NCBI RefSeq assembly: GCF_903946935.1
Contig: NZ_CAJAXH010000099.1
Span: forward strand, 1-51,143
Direction of reading: 5' to 3'
Length of the DNA stretch: 51,143 nt
From: an uncultured Thiodictyon sp.
GTDB taxonomy: Bacteria > Pseudomonadota > Gammaproteobacteria > Chromatiales > Chromatiaceae
The translations under genes were made by a program, and so were the position numbers. Below, piece after piece: positions 35,436 to 44,079 of the stretch. The notes beneath the pieces were generated by a model that saw only the letters and a list, made by a program, of their open reading frames with translations, ran no database searches and was not told where the DNA came from. Positions within the stretch are counted from its first letter, which is position 1, and each line of letters begins with the position of its first letter.

Positions 35436-36299
35436 CTAATACAGTGCGGTCATCATCTTCGCCCGGTAACGGCTGACCAGTTCACCCTGTCCGCCTAGCA
35501 GGTCGAAGATTGCGACCATCCCCTTGCGTCCGGCGTCCTCACCGTATTTGCGGTCGCGCTTCATGAGCGCCAGCAGGTCCTCCAGGGCGCCCTCGATATC
35601 GCCCGCCAGCACCCGGTGGGCGGCGAGTCGATAGCGCGCCTCGCTGTCGTTGGGGTCGGCCGCCAGGCGCTCCGCCAATTGGGCGGGCGCCGGGGCCCCG
35701 ACCAGGGCCGCGGCGAAGCGCAACTGGCCGCGCAGTGAGGCCACCTCCGGGTCGTGTGCGAGTTCCAGCGGCAGCCGTTCAAGCCCGTCCGTCGCCCCCG
35801 CAATGTCGCCCCGCGCCGCCGTGAGTTGCACCTCGGCCAGCGCCACCCGGGCGTTGTCCGGGTCCTCGGTGCGTGCCTGCTCCAGCAGGGTCGCGGCCCG
35901 ATCCAGGTCGCCGGCCGCCATCAGCCCCTGCGCCTGCGCCAGCAGCCCGTCACCGGCGCGCGGGAGGTGGCGCTCCAGAAACTCCCGCACCTGGGACTCC
36001 GGCAGGGCGCCCATGAACTGATCCACCATTTCCCCAGACTTGAATAACTGCACCGTCGGCAGGTTGCGGATGCCGAAGTGCGCGGCCAGTGCCTGCTCCT
36101 CCTCGGTGTTGACCTTGGCCAGGATAAACTTGCCGCCGTAGGCCTCCGCCAGTTTGGCCAGTACCGGCATCAGGCCCTTGCAGGGGGCGCACCAGTCGGC
36201 CCAAAAGTCCACCAGTACCGGGCGGTCGAATGAACCATCGATCACCACCGACTCAAAATTCTCGGCGGTGACGGTGACGATATAGGGCGAAAGGGCCAT
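35436..36299 (-). CDS. cnoX: Thioredoxin-fold chaperone CnoX (YbbN)
   Basis: CnoX is a chaperedoxin: a thioredoxin domain with a TPR-like tail that protects proteins from chlorine or redox damage and hands them to chaperones. Residues 1-110 are thioredoxin with the active site Cys37-Ala-Pro-Cys40 (FWADWCAPCKG) and cis-Pro in IRNLPTV. Residues 115-287 are helical repeats (LLAQAQGLMAAGDLDRAATL and similar). E. coli CnoX lacks a working CxxC, so this one more resembles redox-active versions. It is divergent from trxC across 114 bp. The start MALSPYIVTV lacks any signal. Confidence 0.9.
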   Translation of the reverse strand: MALSPYIVTVTAENFESVVIDGSFDRPVLVDFWADWCAPCKGLMPVLAKLAEAYGGKFILAKVNTEEEQALAAHFGIRNLPTVQLFKSGEMVDQFMGALPESQVREFLERHLPRAGDGLLAQAQGLMAAGDLDRAATLLEQARTEDPDNARVALAEVQLTAARGDIAGATDGLERLPLELAHDPEVASLRGQLRFAAALVGAPAPAQLAERLAADPNDSEARYRLAAHRVLAGDIEGALEDLLALMKRDRKYGEDAGRKGMVAIFDLLGGQGELVSRYRAKMMTALY

Positions 36300-36413
36300 G
36301 GACTGACACTCCGGGGCTTGGTGATCGATAACTTGGCCGCAAAATAGGTGCTGGCGGGTGGGGAATCAACCCGCGCGCCGCACCGCCCGACCCTTCACCC
36401 GAGGTATGACCCC

Positions 36414-36848
36414 ATGTCCGACAGTCTTCACATCATCTGCCCTGCCTGTGACGGGGTCAATCGGGTGCCACGTGCGCGTCTGGGTGCCGACCCCAAGTGC
36501 GGTCACTGTCACCGTCCCCTGTTCAGCGGCACCCCGGCGGCCTTGGACGAGGCCCGCTTTACCCGCTTCCTGAGTCGCGACGAACTCCTTCTGCTGGTGG
36601 ATTTCTGGGCGCCCTGGTGCGCCCCCTGCCGCGCCATGGCCCCCGCCTTTGAGTCCGCCGCCCGCGCCCTGGAGCCGGCCTTCCGCCTGGCCAAGGTCAA
36701 TACCGAGGAGGCGCAGGGGTTGGGTGCCCGTCTGGGGATTCGCAGCATCCCCACGCTCGCGCTGTTCCGTGGCGGTGCCGAGGTGGCCCGCAGCGCTGGG
36801 GCCATGGATGCCCGCAGCATCGTCGCTTGGGCCAGGCAACATGGCTAA
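36414..36848 (+). CDS. trxC: Thioredoxin 2 (TrxC) with zinc-finger N-terminus
   Basis: TrxC is a cytoplasmic disulfide reductase with an N-terminal zinc site. The ATG at 36414 gives 144 residues starting MSDSLHIICPACD; longer frames upstream are not supported by family length. The zinc site is Cys9, Cys12, Cys29 and Cys32 (CPAC and CGHC). The redox site is Cys69-Ala-Pro-Cys72 in FWAPWCAPC, with Ala-Pro in place of the more usual Gly-Pro. IRSIPTLALF holds the cis-proline. It is divergent from cnoX, so the two may answer to the same oxidative signals; that is inferred. Confidence 0.92.
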   Translation: MSDSLHIICPACDGVNRVPRARLGADPKCGHCHRPLFSGTPAALDEARFTRFLSRDELLLLVDFWAPWCAPCRAMAPAFESAARALEPAFRLAKVNTEEAQGLGARLGIRSIPTLALFRGGAEVARSAGAMDARSIVAWARQHG

Positions 36849-37067
36849 GGTCAGACCGCGGTGACTGCCTCGCCGTAACGGATCGCGAGCGGGTCGGCAT
36901 TCGCCCGGCCCCTGCGCATGGACAGTCGGGCGCCAGACCTTTAGAATCCCCGCGGATTCGGTGCCTCTTTGTCCGAATCTTCTGCGCGTGTATGCGCTGT
37001 AGTCCCGGTGGTCCCCCGCGGCCCCCTTTTAGCGCCGGCCACGCCGTCTCCCGGTTCGGAGAAACCC

Positions 37068-38222
37068 TTGAAAAAGCCCGCAGTTTTGGTCCTGGAAGAC
37101 GGTTCAGTCTTCCGGGGAACCTCGATCGGCGCCGACGGTTCGAGCGTCGGCGAGGTCGTTTTCAACACCGCCATGAGTGGGTATCAGGAGATCCTGACGG
37201 ATCCCTCGTACCTGCGCCAACTGGTGACCCTGACCTATCCGCACATCGGCAACACCGGTGTGAACCCGGAGGACGAGGAGTCCCCGGGGGTGCAGGCGGC
37301 CGGACTCATCATCCGTGACCTGCCGATCCTGCCCAGCAACTTCCGGATGTGCGAGCGCCTGGATGCCTATCTGCTCCGTCAGGGGGTGGTGGGGATCGCC
37401 GGCATCGACACCCGCCGGTTGACGCGCATCCTGCGTGAGAAGGGCGCCCAGAGCGGTTGCCTGATGGCCGGCGAGGGGGTCGACGAGGCCGCCGCCCTCA
37501 CCGCGGCGCGCGCCTTCCCGGGGCTCAAGGGGATGGACCTGGCCCAGCATGTCAGCACCACCGAGCCCTATGTCTGGACCCAGGGGGTCTGGAGCCTGGC
37601 GCATGGACATCGCGATCCGGAGGGTGAGCCGCCCTACCATGTCGTTGCTTATGACTACGGTATCAAGCGCAACATCCTGCGGATGCTGGTGGCCCGCGGC
37701 TGCCGGGTGACCGTGGTGCCGGCGCGCACGCCGGCGGACGCGGTGCTGGCCCAGCAGCCGGACGGCGTCTTCCTGTCCAACGGACCCGGTGACCCGGAGC
37801 CCTGCGATTATGCCATCGCCGCCATTCGCGAACTGCTCGCCACCGGTATCCCGGTCTTCGGCATCTGTCTCGGGCACCAGTTGTTGGGGCTGGCGAGTGG
37901 GGCGCGAACCGTCAAGATGAAGTTCGGCCACCACGGGGCCAACCACCCGGTGCAGGACCTGCGCACCGGGCAGGTCATGATCTCCAGCCAGAACCACGGT
38001 TTTGCGGTGGACGAGTCGAGCCTGCCGGACTGTCTGGAGGCGACGCATCGCTCGCTCTTCGACGGCTCGCTGCAAGGCATCCAGCGCCGCGACTGCCCGG
38101 CCTTCAGCTTCCAAGGCCATCCCGAGGCCAGCCCGGGACCGCACGACGTGGCGCCCGTCTTTGACCACTTCATCGCGTTGATGCAGAAAGATAAAATAGT
38201 GTCCGCAAATGAACGCAAATGA
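37068..38222 (+). CDS. carA: Carbamoyl phosphate synthase small subunit CarA
   Basis: CarA is the glutaminase subunit of carbamoyl phosphate synthase, feeding arginine and pyrimidine synthesis. The TTG at 37068 is preferred because GGAG precedes it and the protein then starts [16 protein letters not shown], as in other CarA proteins, giving 384 residues. A TTG at 36969 would add 33 unlike residues. The catalytic Cys is in [12 protein letters not shown], with His and Glu in [13 protein letters not shown]. The last residues (VSANERK) and the stop TGA come from the inverted repeat of the inserted element at 38200, so the native C-terminus has been replaced. Confidence 0.95.
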   Translation: MKKPAVLVLEDGSVFRGTSIGADGSSVGEVVFNTAMSGYQEILTDPSYLRQLVTLTYPHIGNTGVNPEDEESPGVQAAGLIIRDLPILPSNFRMCERLDAYLLRQGVVGIAGIDTRRLTRILREKGAQSGCLMAGEGVDEAAALTAARAFPGLKGMDLAQHVSTTEPYVWTQGVWSLAHGHRDPEGEPPYHVVAYDYGIKRNILRMLVARGCRVTVVPARTPADAVLAQQPDGVFLSNGPGDPEPCDYAIAAIRELLATGIPVFGICLGHQLLGLASGARTVKMKFGHHGANHPVQDLRTGQVMISSQNHGFAVDESSLPDCLEATHRSLFDGSLQGIQRRDCPAFSFQGHPEASPGPHDVAPVFDHFIALMQKDKIVSANERK

Positions 38223-38714
38223 ACGCAAATGGGGAGGGGGGCAGCGGCATTCCCGTGCCCATCTCCAGACGTGTCATCGGGTGTGCATTTGCGGTCAGTA
38301 ATACGTTGGGCGTCGGGTTCTTGGAGGCTGTTTATGAAAATGCCCTCTGCATCGAGTTGGCAGACCAAGGTATCCGGTTCGAGCGCCAAGCCCCGCTGAA
38401 AGTGAGTTACAAGGGTCGGCTGGTTGGCAACTACATTGCCGACTTGGTAGTTGAAGGCCGCTTGCTGGTTGAACTCAAGGCCCTGAAGCTATTGACAGCC
38501 GATCATGAGGCGCAGGTCATGAATTATCTGCGGGCATCTGGGCTGAGTGTCGGTCTATTGCTCAATTTCGGTGCGCCGAAACTGGAAATGCGGCGGCTGG
38601 TTTGGCGTCATGACGACGCTGACTGCGTTTGATCGCCTGTCCATGCCAACCAAGCAGCCGAGCGAAAGGCATTCTTCTCTTAAATTTGCGTTCATTCGCG
38701 TTCATTTGCGGACA
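38200..38714. mobile_element. GxxExxY cassette with 31-bp inverted repeats in the carAB operon
   Basis: The left repeat (38200-38230, starting TGTCCGCAAATGAACGC) and right repeat (38684-38714, ending GTTCATTTGCGGACA) are reverse complements with one difference in 31. Each contains two or three spaced copies of the unit AATGAACGC. Between them is one complete gene, at 38219. The 515-bp unit separates carA from carB, which are normally close or overlapping. A clear target duplication was not found; ATAAA occurs close to both outer sides but not at matching distance. No transposase is present, so movement would need help from elsewhere or a different mechanism. Confidence 0.75.
38219..38632 (+). 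CDS. GxxExxY-family protein, PD-(D/E)XK nuclease-like
   Basis: A 137-residue protein of the GxxExxY family. The signature is Gly33-x-x-Glu36-x-x-Tyr39 in [13 protein letters not shown]. The nuclease-like acid and lysine positions are Asp75 in YIADLVVEG and Glu85-x-Lys87 in LLVELKALK, followed by [10 protein letters not shown]. These match the PD-(D/E)XK-type core. Function is not established for the family. Its ATG overlaps the carA stop (ATGA), and the first five codons (MNANG) mostly lie in the left inverted repeat, so translation is probably coupled to carA. It lies in the carA-carB gap within a repeat-bounded cassette. Confidence 0.9.
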   Translation: MNANGEGGSGIPVPISRRVIGCAFAVSNTLGVGFLEAVYENALCIELADQGIRFERQAPLKVSYKGRLVGNYIADLVVEGRLLVELKALKLLTADHEAQVMNYLRASGLSVGLLLNFGAPKLEMRRLVWRHDDADCV

Positions 38715-38725
38715 ATAAATCCAGA

Positions 38726-41700
38726 ATGCCAAAACGTACCGACATTCATAGTATCCTGATCATCGGCGCCGGGCCGATCGTCATCGGCCAGGCGTGCGAG
38801 TTCGATTACTCGGGGGCGCAGGCGTGCAAGGCCCTGCGCGAGGAGGGCTTTCGGGTCATCCTGGTGAACTCCAATCCCGCCACCATCATGACCGATCCGG
38901 AGATGGCGGACGCCACCTATATCGAGCCGGTCACCTGGCGCGCGGTGGCCGCCATCATCGAGAAGGAGCGGCCGGACGCCCTGCTGCCCACCATGGGCGG
39001 GCAGACCGCGCTCAATTGCGCACTCGATCTGGTGCGCCAGGGCGTGCTGGAACGCTTCGGGGTGGAACTGATCGGGGCCTCGCGCGAGGCCATCGACAAG
39101 GCCGAGGACCGGGATCTCTTCCGCAAGGCCATGCGCAAGATCGGGCTCGATATGCCGCGCTCGGCCATTGCCCACAGCCTGGAGGAGGCGATCCAGGTCC
39201 AGGCCCCCATCGGCTTCCCGTCCATCATCCGGCCCTCCTTTACCATGGGTGGGAGCGGCGGCGGCATCGCCTACAATCAGGAGGAGTTCGAGGAGATCTG
39301 TCGGCGCGGCCTGGACCTGTCGCCCACCCATGAGTTGCTGATCGAGGAATCGGCCCTCGGCTGGAAGGAATACGAGATGGAGGTGGTCCGCGACCATGCG
39401 GACAATTGCATCATCATCTGTTCCATCGAGAATTTCGACCCTATGGGGGTCCATACCGGTGATTCCATCACGGTGGCCCCGGCCCAGACCCTGACCGATA
39501 AAGAATATCAGATCATGCGCGACGCCTCGCTCAAGGTATTGCGCGAGATCGGGGTGGATACCGGCGGCTCCAACGTCCAGTTCGCCATCAATCCGGACGA
39601 CGGGCGCATGATCATCATCGAGATGAATCCGCGCGTCTCACGCTCCTCCGCCCTGGCCTCCAAGGCGACCGGCTTCCCCATTGCCAAGGTCGCGGCCAAG
39701 CTGGCGGTGGGCTATACGCTCGATGAGCTGCGCAATGACATCACCGGCGGGGCGACCCCGGCCTCCTTCGAGCCGTCGATCGACTATGTGGTCACCAAGA
39801 TCCCGCGCTTTGCCTTTGAGAAATTCCCCCAGGCCGACGCGCGGCTCACCACCCAGATGAAATCGGTGGGCGAGGTCATGGCGATCGGGCGGACCTTCCA
39901 GGAGTCGTTACAGAAGGCCCTCCGGGGGCTGGAAACCGACCGCTACGGGCTCGATGAGGTGGTCGATCTCAAGCACCAGGATGCCCGGAAGATCATCAAA
40001 CACGAGCTGCGTCAGGCCGGGGCCGAGCGCATCTTCTATCTGGCGGACGCCTTCCGTCTCGGTATGGACTGCCACGAGATCCATTCACTGTGCCAGATCG
40101 ATCCCTGGTTTCTCGCCCAGATTGAAGACCTGGTGGAGACGGAAGCGCAGGTGCGCGCGGCCGGTCTGCCGGCACTGGATGCCGACCGTCTCCTGGCGCT
40201 GAAGCGTCAAGGCTTCTCCGACCGCCGGCTGGCGCGCCTCATCGGGGACACCGAGCAGGCGATCCGCGACCTGCGCCGCGCATTGGGGGTGCGCCCAGTC
40301 TATAAGCGGGTGGATACCTGCGCCGCGGAATTCGCCTCCAGCACCGCCTACATGTATTCCACCTACGAGGAGGAGTGCGAGTCGCGCCCGACCGATCGGC
40401 AAAAGATCATGGTCCTGGGGGGCGGCCCGAATCGGATCGGTCAGGGGATCGAATTCGACTATTGCTGTGTCCATGCCGCGCTCGCCATGCGCGAGGACGG
40501 CTATGAGACCATCATGGTCAACTGCAACCCGGAGACCGTCTCCACCGACTACGACACCTCCGACCGGCTCTATTTCGAGCCGCTGACCCTGGAGGACGTG
40601 CTGGAGATCGTGGACAAGGAGAAGCCCCTGGGGGTCATCGTCCAATACGGCGGCCAGACGCCGTTGAAGCTCGCCCGCGCCCTGGAGGCCAATGGGGTGC
40701 CCATCATCGGCACGACCCCGGACGCCATCGACCGGGCCGAGGACCGTGAGCGCTTTCAGCAGTTGATCCACCAATTGGGGCTGATGCAGCCGCCGAATGC
40801 CACTGCCCGCAGCGAGGCCGAGGCGGTGGCGAAGGCCGCCGGCATCGGCTATCCGCTGGTGGTCCGACCGTCCTATGTCCTGGGTGGGCGGGCGATGGAG
40901 ATCGTCTTCGACGAGACTGAGCTGAACCGCTATATGAAATACGCGGTGCGCGTCTCCAATGAGTCGCCGGTGCTCCTGGATCGCTTTCTGGATGATGCCA
41001 TCGAGGTCGATGTCGACGCTATCTGCGACGGCAAGGATGTGCTGATCGGCGGCATCATGGAGCATATCGAACAGGCCGGCGTGCATTCCGGCGACTCCGC
41101 CTGTTCGCTCCCGCCCTATACCCTATCGCAGTCGCTGCAGGACCGGATGCGCGTGCAGATGGCGCAGATGGCGCATGGGCTCAATGTGGTGGGGCTGATG
41201 AATGCCCAGTTCGCCATCAAGGGGGACGACATCTATATCTTAGAGGTCAATCCCCGCGCCTCGCGTACCGTACCCTTCGTCTCCAAGGCCATCGGGTTGC
41301 CGCTGGCTAAGGTCGCCGCCCGCTGCATGGCGGGTAAGTCGCTGGCGGAGCAGGGCTGCACCAAGGAGATCAAGCCCAAGCACTATTTCGTGAAGGAGGC
41401 CGTTTTCCCCTTCATCAAATTCCCGGGCGTCGATACGGTGCTGGGTCCGGAGATGAAGTCCACCGGCGAGGTGATGGGGGTCGGCGAGTCATTCGGCGAG
41501 GCCTATGCCAAGGCCCAGGAAGGGGCCGGCACCCTGCTGCCAGTCAAGGGCAACGCGATGTTGAGCGTACGGGCGGCCGACCGGCCGCGCTTGATCCGGG
41601 TCGCCCGCGACCTGTTGGCCCTGGGCTTCACCCTCTATGCCACCCGCGGTACGGCCATCTCGGTGCATGAGGCCGGACTGCCCTGTGTCATTGTCAACAA

Positions 41701-41932
41701 GGTCATGGAGGGGCGCCCTCACATCGTCGATATGATCAAGAATCGTGAGGTGAGTTTTATCGTCAACACCACCGAGGGCGCCCAGGCGATTGCCGATTCG
41801 GCCGAGATTCGCCGCGCCGCGCTTCAGCACAAGGTCAGTTATACGACGACGATTGCCGGTGCAGAGGCTACCTGCCTGGCCCTGAAACAATTGGACATCT
41901 TGAGCGTCAATCGGTTACAAGATCTACACTGA
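38726..41932 (+). CDS. carB: Carbamoyl phosphate synthase large subunit CarB
   Basis: CarB makes carbamoyl phosphate from bicarbonate, ATP and ammonia passed from CarA. The 1068-residue protein starts [20 protein letters not shown] and has two ATP-grasp halves. The first half has [13 protein letters not shown] and [20 protein letters not shown]; the second begins [20 protein letters not shown] and has [18 protein letters not shown]. An allosteric domain follows (about 935-1068). Only 11 bases lie between the right inverted repeat of the inserted cassette and the ATG, and no good ribosome site is seen, so expression may depend on read-through or on the insert. greA follows 11 bases after the stop. 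Confidence 0.96.
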   Translation: MPKRTDIHSILIIGAGPIVIGQACEFDYSGAQACKALREEGFRVILVNSNPATIMTDPEMADATYIEPVTWRAVAAIIEKERPDALLPTMGGQTALNCALDLVRQGVLERFGVELIGASREAIDKAEDRDLFRKAMRKIGLDMPRSAIAHSLEEAIQVQAPIGFPSIIRPSFTMGGSGGGIAYNQEEFEEICRRGLDLSPTHELLIEESALGWKEYEMEVVRDHADNCIIICSIENFDPMGVHTGDSITVAPAQTLTDKEYQIMRDASLKVLREIGVDTGGSNVQFAINPDDGRMIIIEMNPRVSRSSALASKATGFPIAKVAAKLAVGYTLDELRNDITGGATPASFEPSIDYVVTKIPRFAFEKFPQADARLTTQMKSVGEVMAIGRTFQESLQKALRGLETDRYGLDEVVDLKHQDARKIIKHELRQAGAERIFYLADAFRLGMDCHEIHSLCQIDPWFLAQIEDLVETEAQVRAAGLPALDADRLLALKRQGFSDRRLARLIGDTEQAIRDLRRALGVRPVYKRVDTCAAEFASSTAYMYSTYEEECESRPTDRQKIMVLGGGPNRIGQGIEFDYCCVHAALAMREDGYETIMVNCNPETVSTDYDTSDRLYFEPLTLEDVLEIVDKEKPLGVIVQYGGQTPLKLARALEANGVPIIGTTPDAIDRAEDRERFQQLIHQLGLMQPPNATARSEAEAVAKAAGIGYPLVVRPSYVLGGRAMEIVFDETELNRYMKYAVRVSNESPVLLDRFLDDAIEVDVDAICDGKDVLIGGIMEHIEQAGVHSGDSACSLPPYTLSQSLQDRMRVQMAQMAHGLNVVGLMNAQFAIKGDDIYILEVNPRASRTVPFVSKAIGLPLAKVAARCMAGKSLAEQGCTKEIKPKHYFVKEAVFPFIKFPGVDTVLGPEMKSTGEVMGVGESFGEAYAKAQEGAGTLLPVKGNAMLSVRAADRPRLIRVARDLLALGFTLYATRGTAISVHEAGLPCVIVNKVMEGRPHIVDMIKNREVSFIVNTTEGAQAIADSAEIRRAALQHKVSYTTTIAGAEATCLALKQLDILSVNRLQDLH

Positions 41933-41943
41933 GGATTGCACTG

Positions 41944-42420
41944 ATGAGTAAGGTACCTCTCACGGCGCGGGGCGCTGAGAAATTGCGTGATGAATTGGAG
42001 CGGCTCAAGCGCATCGAGCGCCCGCGGGTGATCGAGGCGATCAGTGAGGCGCGCGCCCACGGCGACCTCAAGGAGAACGCCGAATACCACGCCGCCCGGG
42101 AGCAGCAGAGTTTTATCGAGGGTCGCATCAAGGACATCGACGGCAAGCTCAGTCACGCCCATATCATCGACGTCACCCAACTCCCGCCCACCGGGCGGGT
42201 GGTGTTCGGTGCCACTGTTCAGGTGCTGGAGGTCGAGAAGGATGAGGAGCGTACCTTCCAGATTGTCGGCGAAGACGAGGCCGATTTGAAGCAAGGCATG
42301 ATCTCCATCAACTCACCCATCGCCCGCGCATTGATCGGCAAGAGCGAGGGCGATGTCGCCCTGGTGGATGCCCCCGGCGGCAAGCGTGAGTTGGAAATCC
42401 TGGAAGTGAAGTACATCTAG
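41944..42420 (+). CDS. greA: Transcription elongation factor GreA
   Basis: GreA enters the RNA polymerase secondary channel and stimulates cleavage of backtracked RNA. The 158-residue protein has the N-terminal coiled coil (about 5-75: [52 protein letters not shown]) with acidic tip residues, and a C-terminal FKBP-like domain ([34 protein letters not shown]). GAGGA precedes the ATG. The carAB-greA order is usual in gammaproteobacteria, so this is one transcript interrupted only by the cassette between carA and carB. Confidence 0.96.
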   Translation: MSKVPLTARGAEKLRDELERLKRIERPRVIEAISEARAHGDLKENAEYHAAREQQSFIEGRIKDIDGKLSHAHIIDVTQLPPTGRVVFGATVQVLEVEKDEERTFQIVGEDEADLKQGMISINSPIARALIGKSEGDVALVDAPGGKRELEILEVKYI

Positions 42421-42484
42421 CCCGCATTGCGTCCGCCGCCCCGCGTGTCACGCCTCACGACGATCCGCGGAGGTGCGGGAGGCA

Positions 42485-42607
42485 GCGTCGATCATAATCC
42501 CGGCCAGTGGCGTGCGTAGTCAGGGCTTCCAGCCCTGACGGTGTCAGGCCAAGATGGCCTGACCACGCAGCCGGCGAGCCCAAGTGGCCGGAATATTGAT
42601 CAAGGCC
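42485..42607. repeat. 123-bp dispersed element, family 3, copy 2
   Basis: Near-identical to 35270-35392. The ends GATCATAATCCCGGCCA and TGGCCGGAATATTGATC are imperfectly inverted. It lies in the 331-bp gap between greA and the first pqi gene; the rest of the gap holds no gene or clear terminator. The inner GCGTAGTCAGG pair is slightly broken here (CCTGACCACGC). Confidence 0.85.
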
Positions 42608-42751
42608 CGGGAGGCGATGGCAGGCGGATGCATGAGGTTTTGCTCCAAGGCGGACGGCGGGAGCGATCCGCTCGACGTCTGTACAAGGCCTGTGTAGTCC
42701 GGCAAACTAGCGCAGACGATCGCTGACTAAGACAACCCCGAACAGACCGCG

Positions 42752-43444
42752 ATGCTTGGAACCGATGGGAAAATTCGCTTGGACGACGCCGACCGGGCGG
42801 CGTCGGCGTCAAGGCAACCGGCGGTCGCTTGCCCGGGTTGCGACCTGCTCCAATGCCTGCCCAGGCTGGGGCCCAGCGCCCGGGTCCGGTGCCCGCGCTG
42901 CGGTGAGGTCCTCGCCACCGCGCCGGTCGATCCCATCGAGCGACCGCTCGCCCTCACGGTCGCGGCGGCGATCGTCTTGATCGTCGCCAATACCACGCCC
43001 CTGATGGGGCTCGCGGTCGCGGGACGCGCCGCGCAGACGACCATCCTTGGCGGAGCACTCACCATGTGGAGCCAGGGTCAGGCGCTCACCGGCGCCCTGG
43101 TGGCGATCTGCGCTGCCATCGCCCCGGGCGCCTACCTGCTGTTCATGCTCGCGGTCCTGACCGCCGTCCGGCGCCCGCCCGCCCCGCCCTGGGTCGGCAC
43201 CCTGCTGCGACTGGCTGGACACCTGCAACCCTGGGCCATGCCGGAGGTGATGCTGCTCGGCCTGCTGGTGGCGCTGGTCAAGATCGCGGAGCTGGCAACG
43301 GTGACCGCCGGGGTCGGACTCTATGCCGCCGGCGCCCTGCCGGTGCTGCTGGCGGCCATCGCGGTCAGCTTCGACCCCGGCGCGATCTGGGAGCGGGTGA
43401 CCTGGGTCGGCAACGAGACGCCGCCCCGGATAGCGCCACGGTGA
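42752..43444 (+). CDS. PqiA-family membrane protein, first domain
   Basis: A 230-residue inner-membrane protein like the N-terminal half of PqiA/YebS. A zinc-ribbon-like CPGCDLLQCLP and CPRCGEVLA pair (about 26-54) precedes about four membrane helices (LALTVAAAIVLIVANTTPLM; LVAICAAIAPGAYLLFMLAV; MLLGLLVALVKIAELATVTA; and one near 200). PqiA works with the PqiB needle-like MCE protein and lipoprotein PqiC in moving lipids between the two membranes. In E. coli the two PqiA domains are fused; here the second follows as a separate gene starting at an overlapping GTGA. Confidence 0.85.
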   Translation: MLGTDGKIRLDDADRAASASRQPAVACPGCDLLQCLPRLGPSARVRCPRCGEVLATAPVDPIERPLALTVAAAIVLIVANTTPLMGLAVAGRAAQTTILGGALTMWSQGQALTGALVAICAAIAPGAYLLFMLAVLTAVRRPPAPPWVGTLLRLAGHLQPWAMPEVMLLGLLVALVKIAELATVTAGVGLYAAGALPVLLAAIAVSFDPGAIWERVTWVGNETPPRIAPR

Positions 43445-44079
43445 CGAGCGCCGGCCTCACTGCCGCCCACCTGGGCCTGACCACCTGCGCCACCTGTGGC
43501 CTGTTGTCGCGTCCGGCCAGCGACACGGTGCCGGGTCACTGCCCACGCTGCGGTGCCAGCCTGCACCGGCGGCACCCGGACGCCATCCAGCGCACCTGGG
43601 CGCTGACCATCGCCGCGGCCATCTGCTACATCCCCGCCAACGCATTGCCCGTGATGATCACCACCGTCGCGGGCAGCGCGACCCCCGACACCATTATGGG
43701 TGGGGTGGTGTTTCTCTTTACCTCGGGCTCCTGGCCCCTGGGCCTGATCGTGCTGATTGCGAGCGTGCTGATCCCGCTTGGCAAGCTGCTGGCGATCGCC
43801 TGGCTCCTGATCGCGGTGCAGCGCCGCGCGCTCGGGGGCGAACGCGCGCGGATGCGGACGATCCGGCTGGTGCGTCTCATCGGGCGCTGGTCCATGCTCG
43901 ATATCTTCGTCGATACCTTCACCGTGGCCCTGGTGCAACTCGCGCCCCTGATGTCGGTGCAGCCCGGCCTCGGGGTGGTGTTCTTCGGGGCCGTGGTGGT
44001 CCTGACCATGCTGGCGGCGGAGTCCTTCGATCCCCGGCTGCTCTGGGATCGCAACCCATTGGAATCCACCCATGACTGA
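43441..44079 (+). CDS. PqiA-family membrane protein, second domain
   Basis: A 212-residue protein starting at GTG 43441, which overlaps the stop of the first-domain gene as GTGA. It has its own cysteine ribbon (CATCGLLSRP and CPRCGASLHRR), then about four membrane helices (WALTIAAAICYIPANALPVM; IMGGVVFLFTSGSWPLGLIV; VLIPLGKLLAIAWLLIAVQ; FFGAVVVLTMLAAESFDPRL). This is the second PqiA-type domain of the lipid-transport system. A start further upstream in the same frame would overlap the first gene heavily and adds nothing recognisable. Its stop overlaps the next start by eight bases. Confidence 0.85.
   Translation: MTSAGLTAAHLGLTTCATCGLLSRPASDTVPGHCPRCGASLHRRHPDAIQRTWALTIAAAICYIPANALPVMITTVAGSATPDTIMGGVVFLFTSGSWPLGLIVLIASVLIPLGKLLAIAWLLIAVQRRALGGERARMRTIRLVRLIGRWSMLDIFVDTFTVALVQLAPLMSVQPGLGVVFFGAVVVLTMLAAESFDPRLLWDRNPLESTHD

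Noticed and set aside
37104-38228. Minus-strand frame opposite carA
   Set aside because: Shadow of carA, which has its catalytic Cys/His/Glu set.
38640-38683. Second gene inside the carA-carB cassette
   Set aside because: After the GxxExxY stop only about 50 bases remain before the right repeat, too short and without a start in context.
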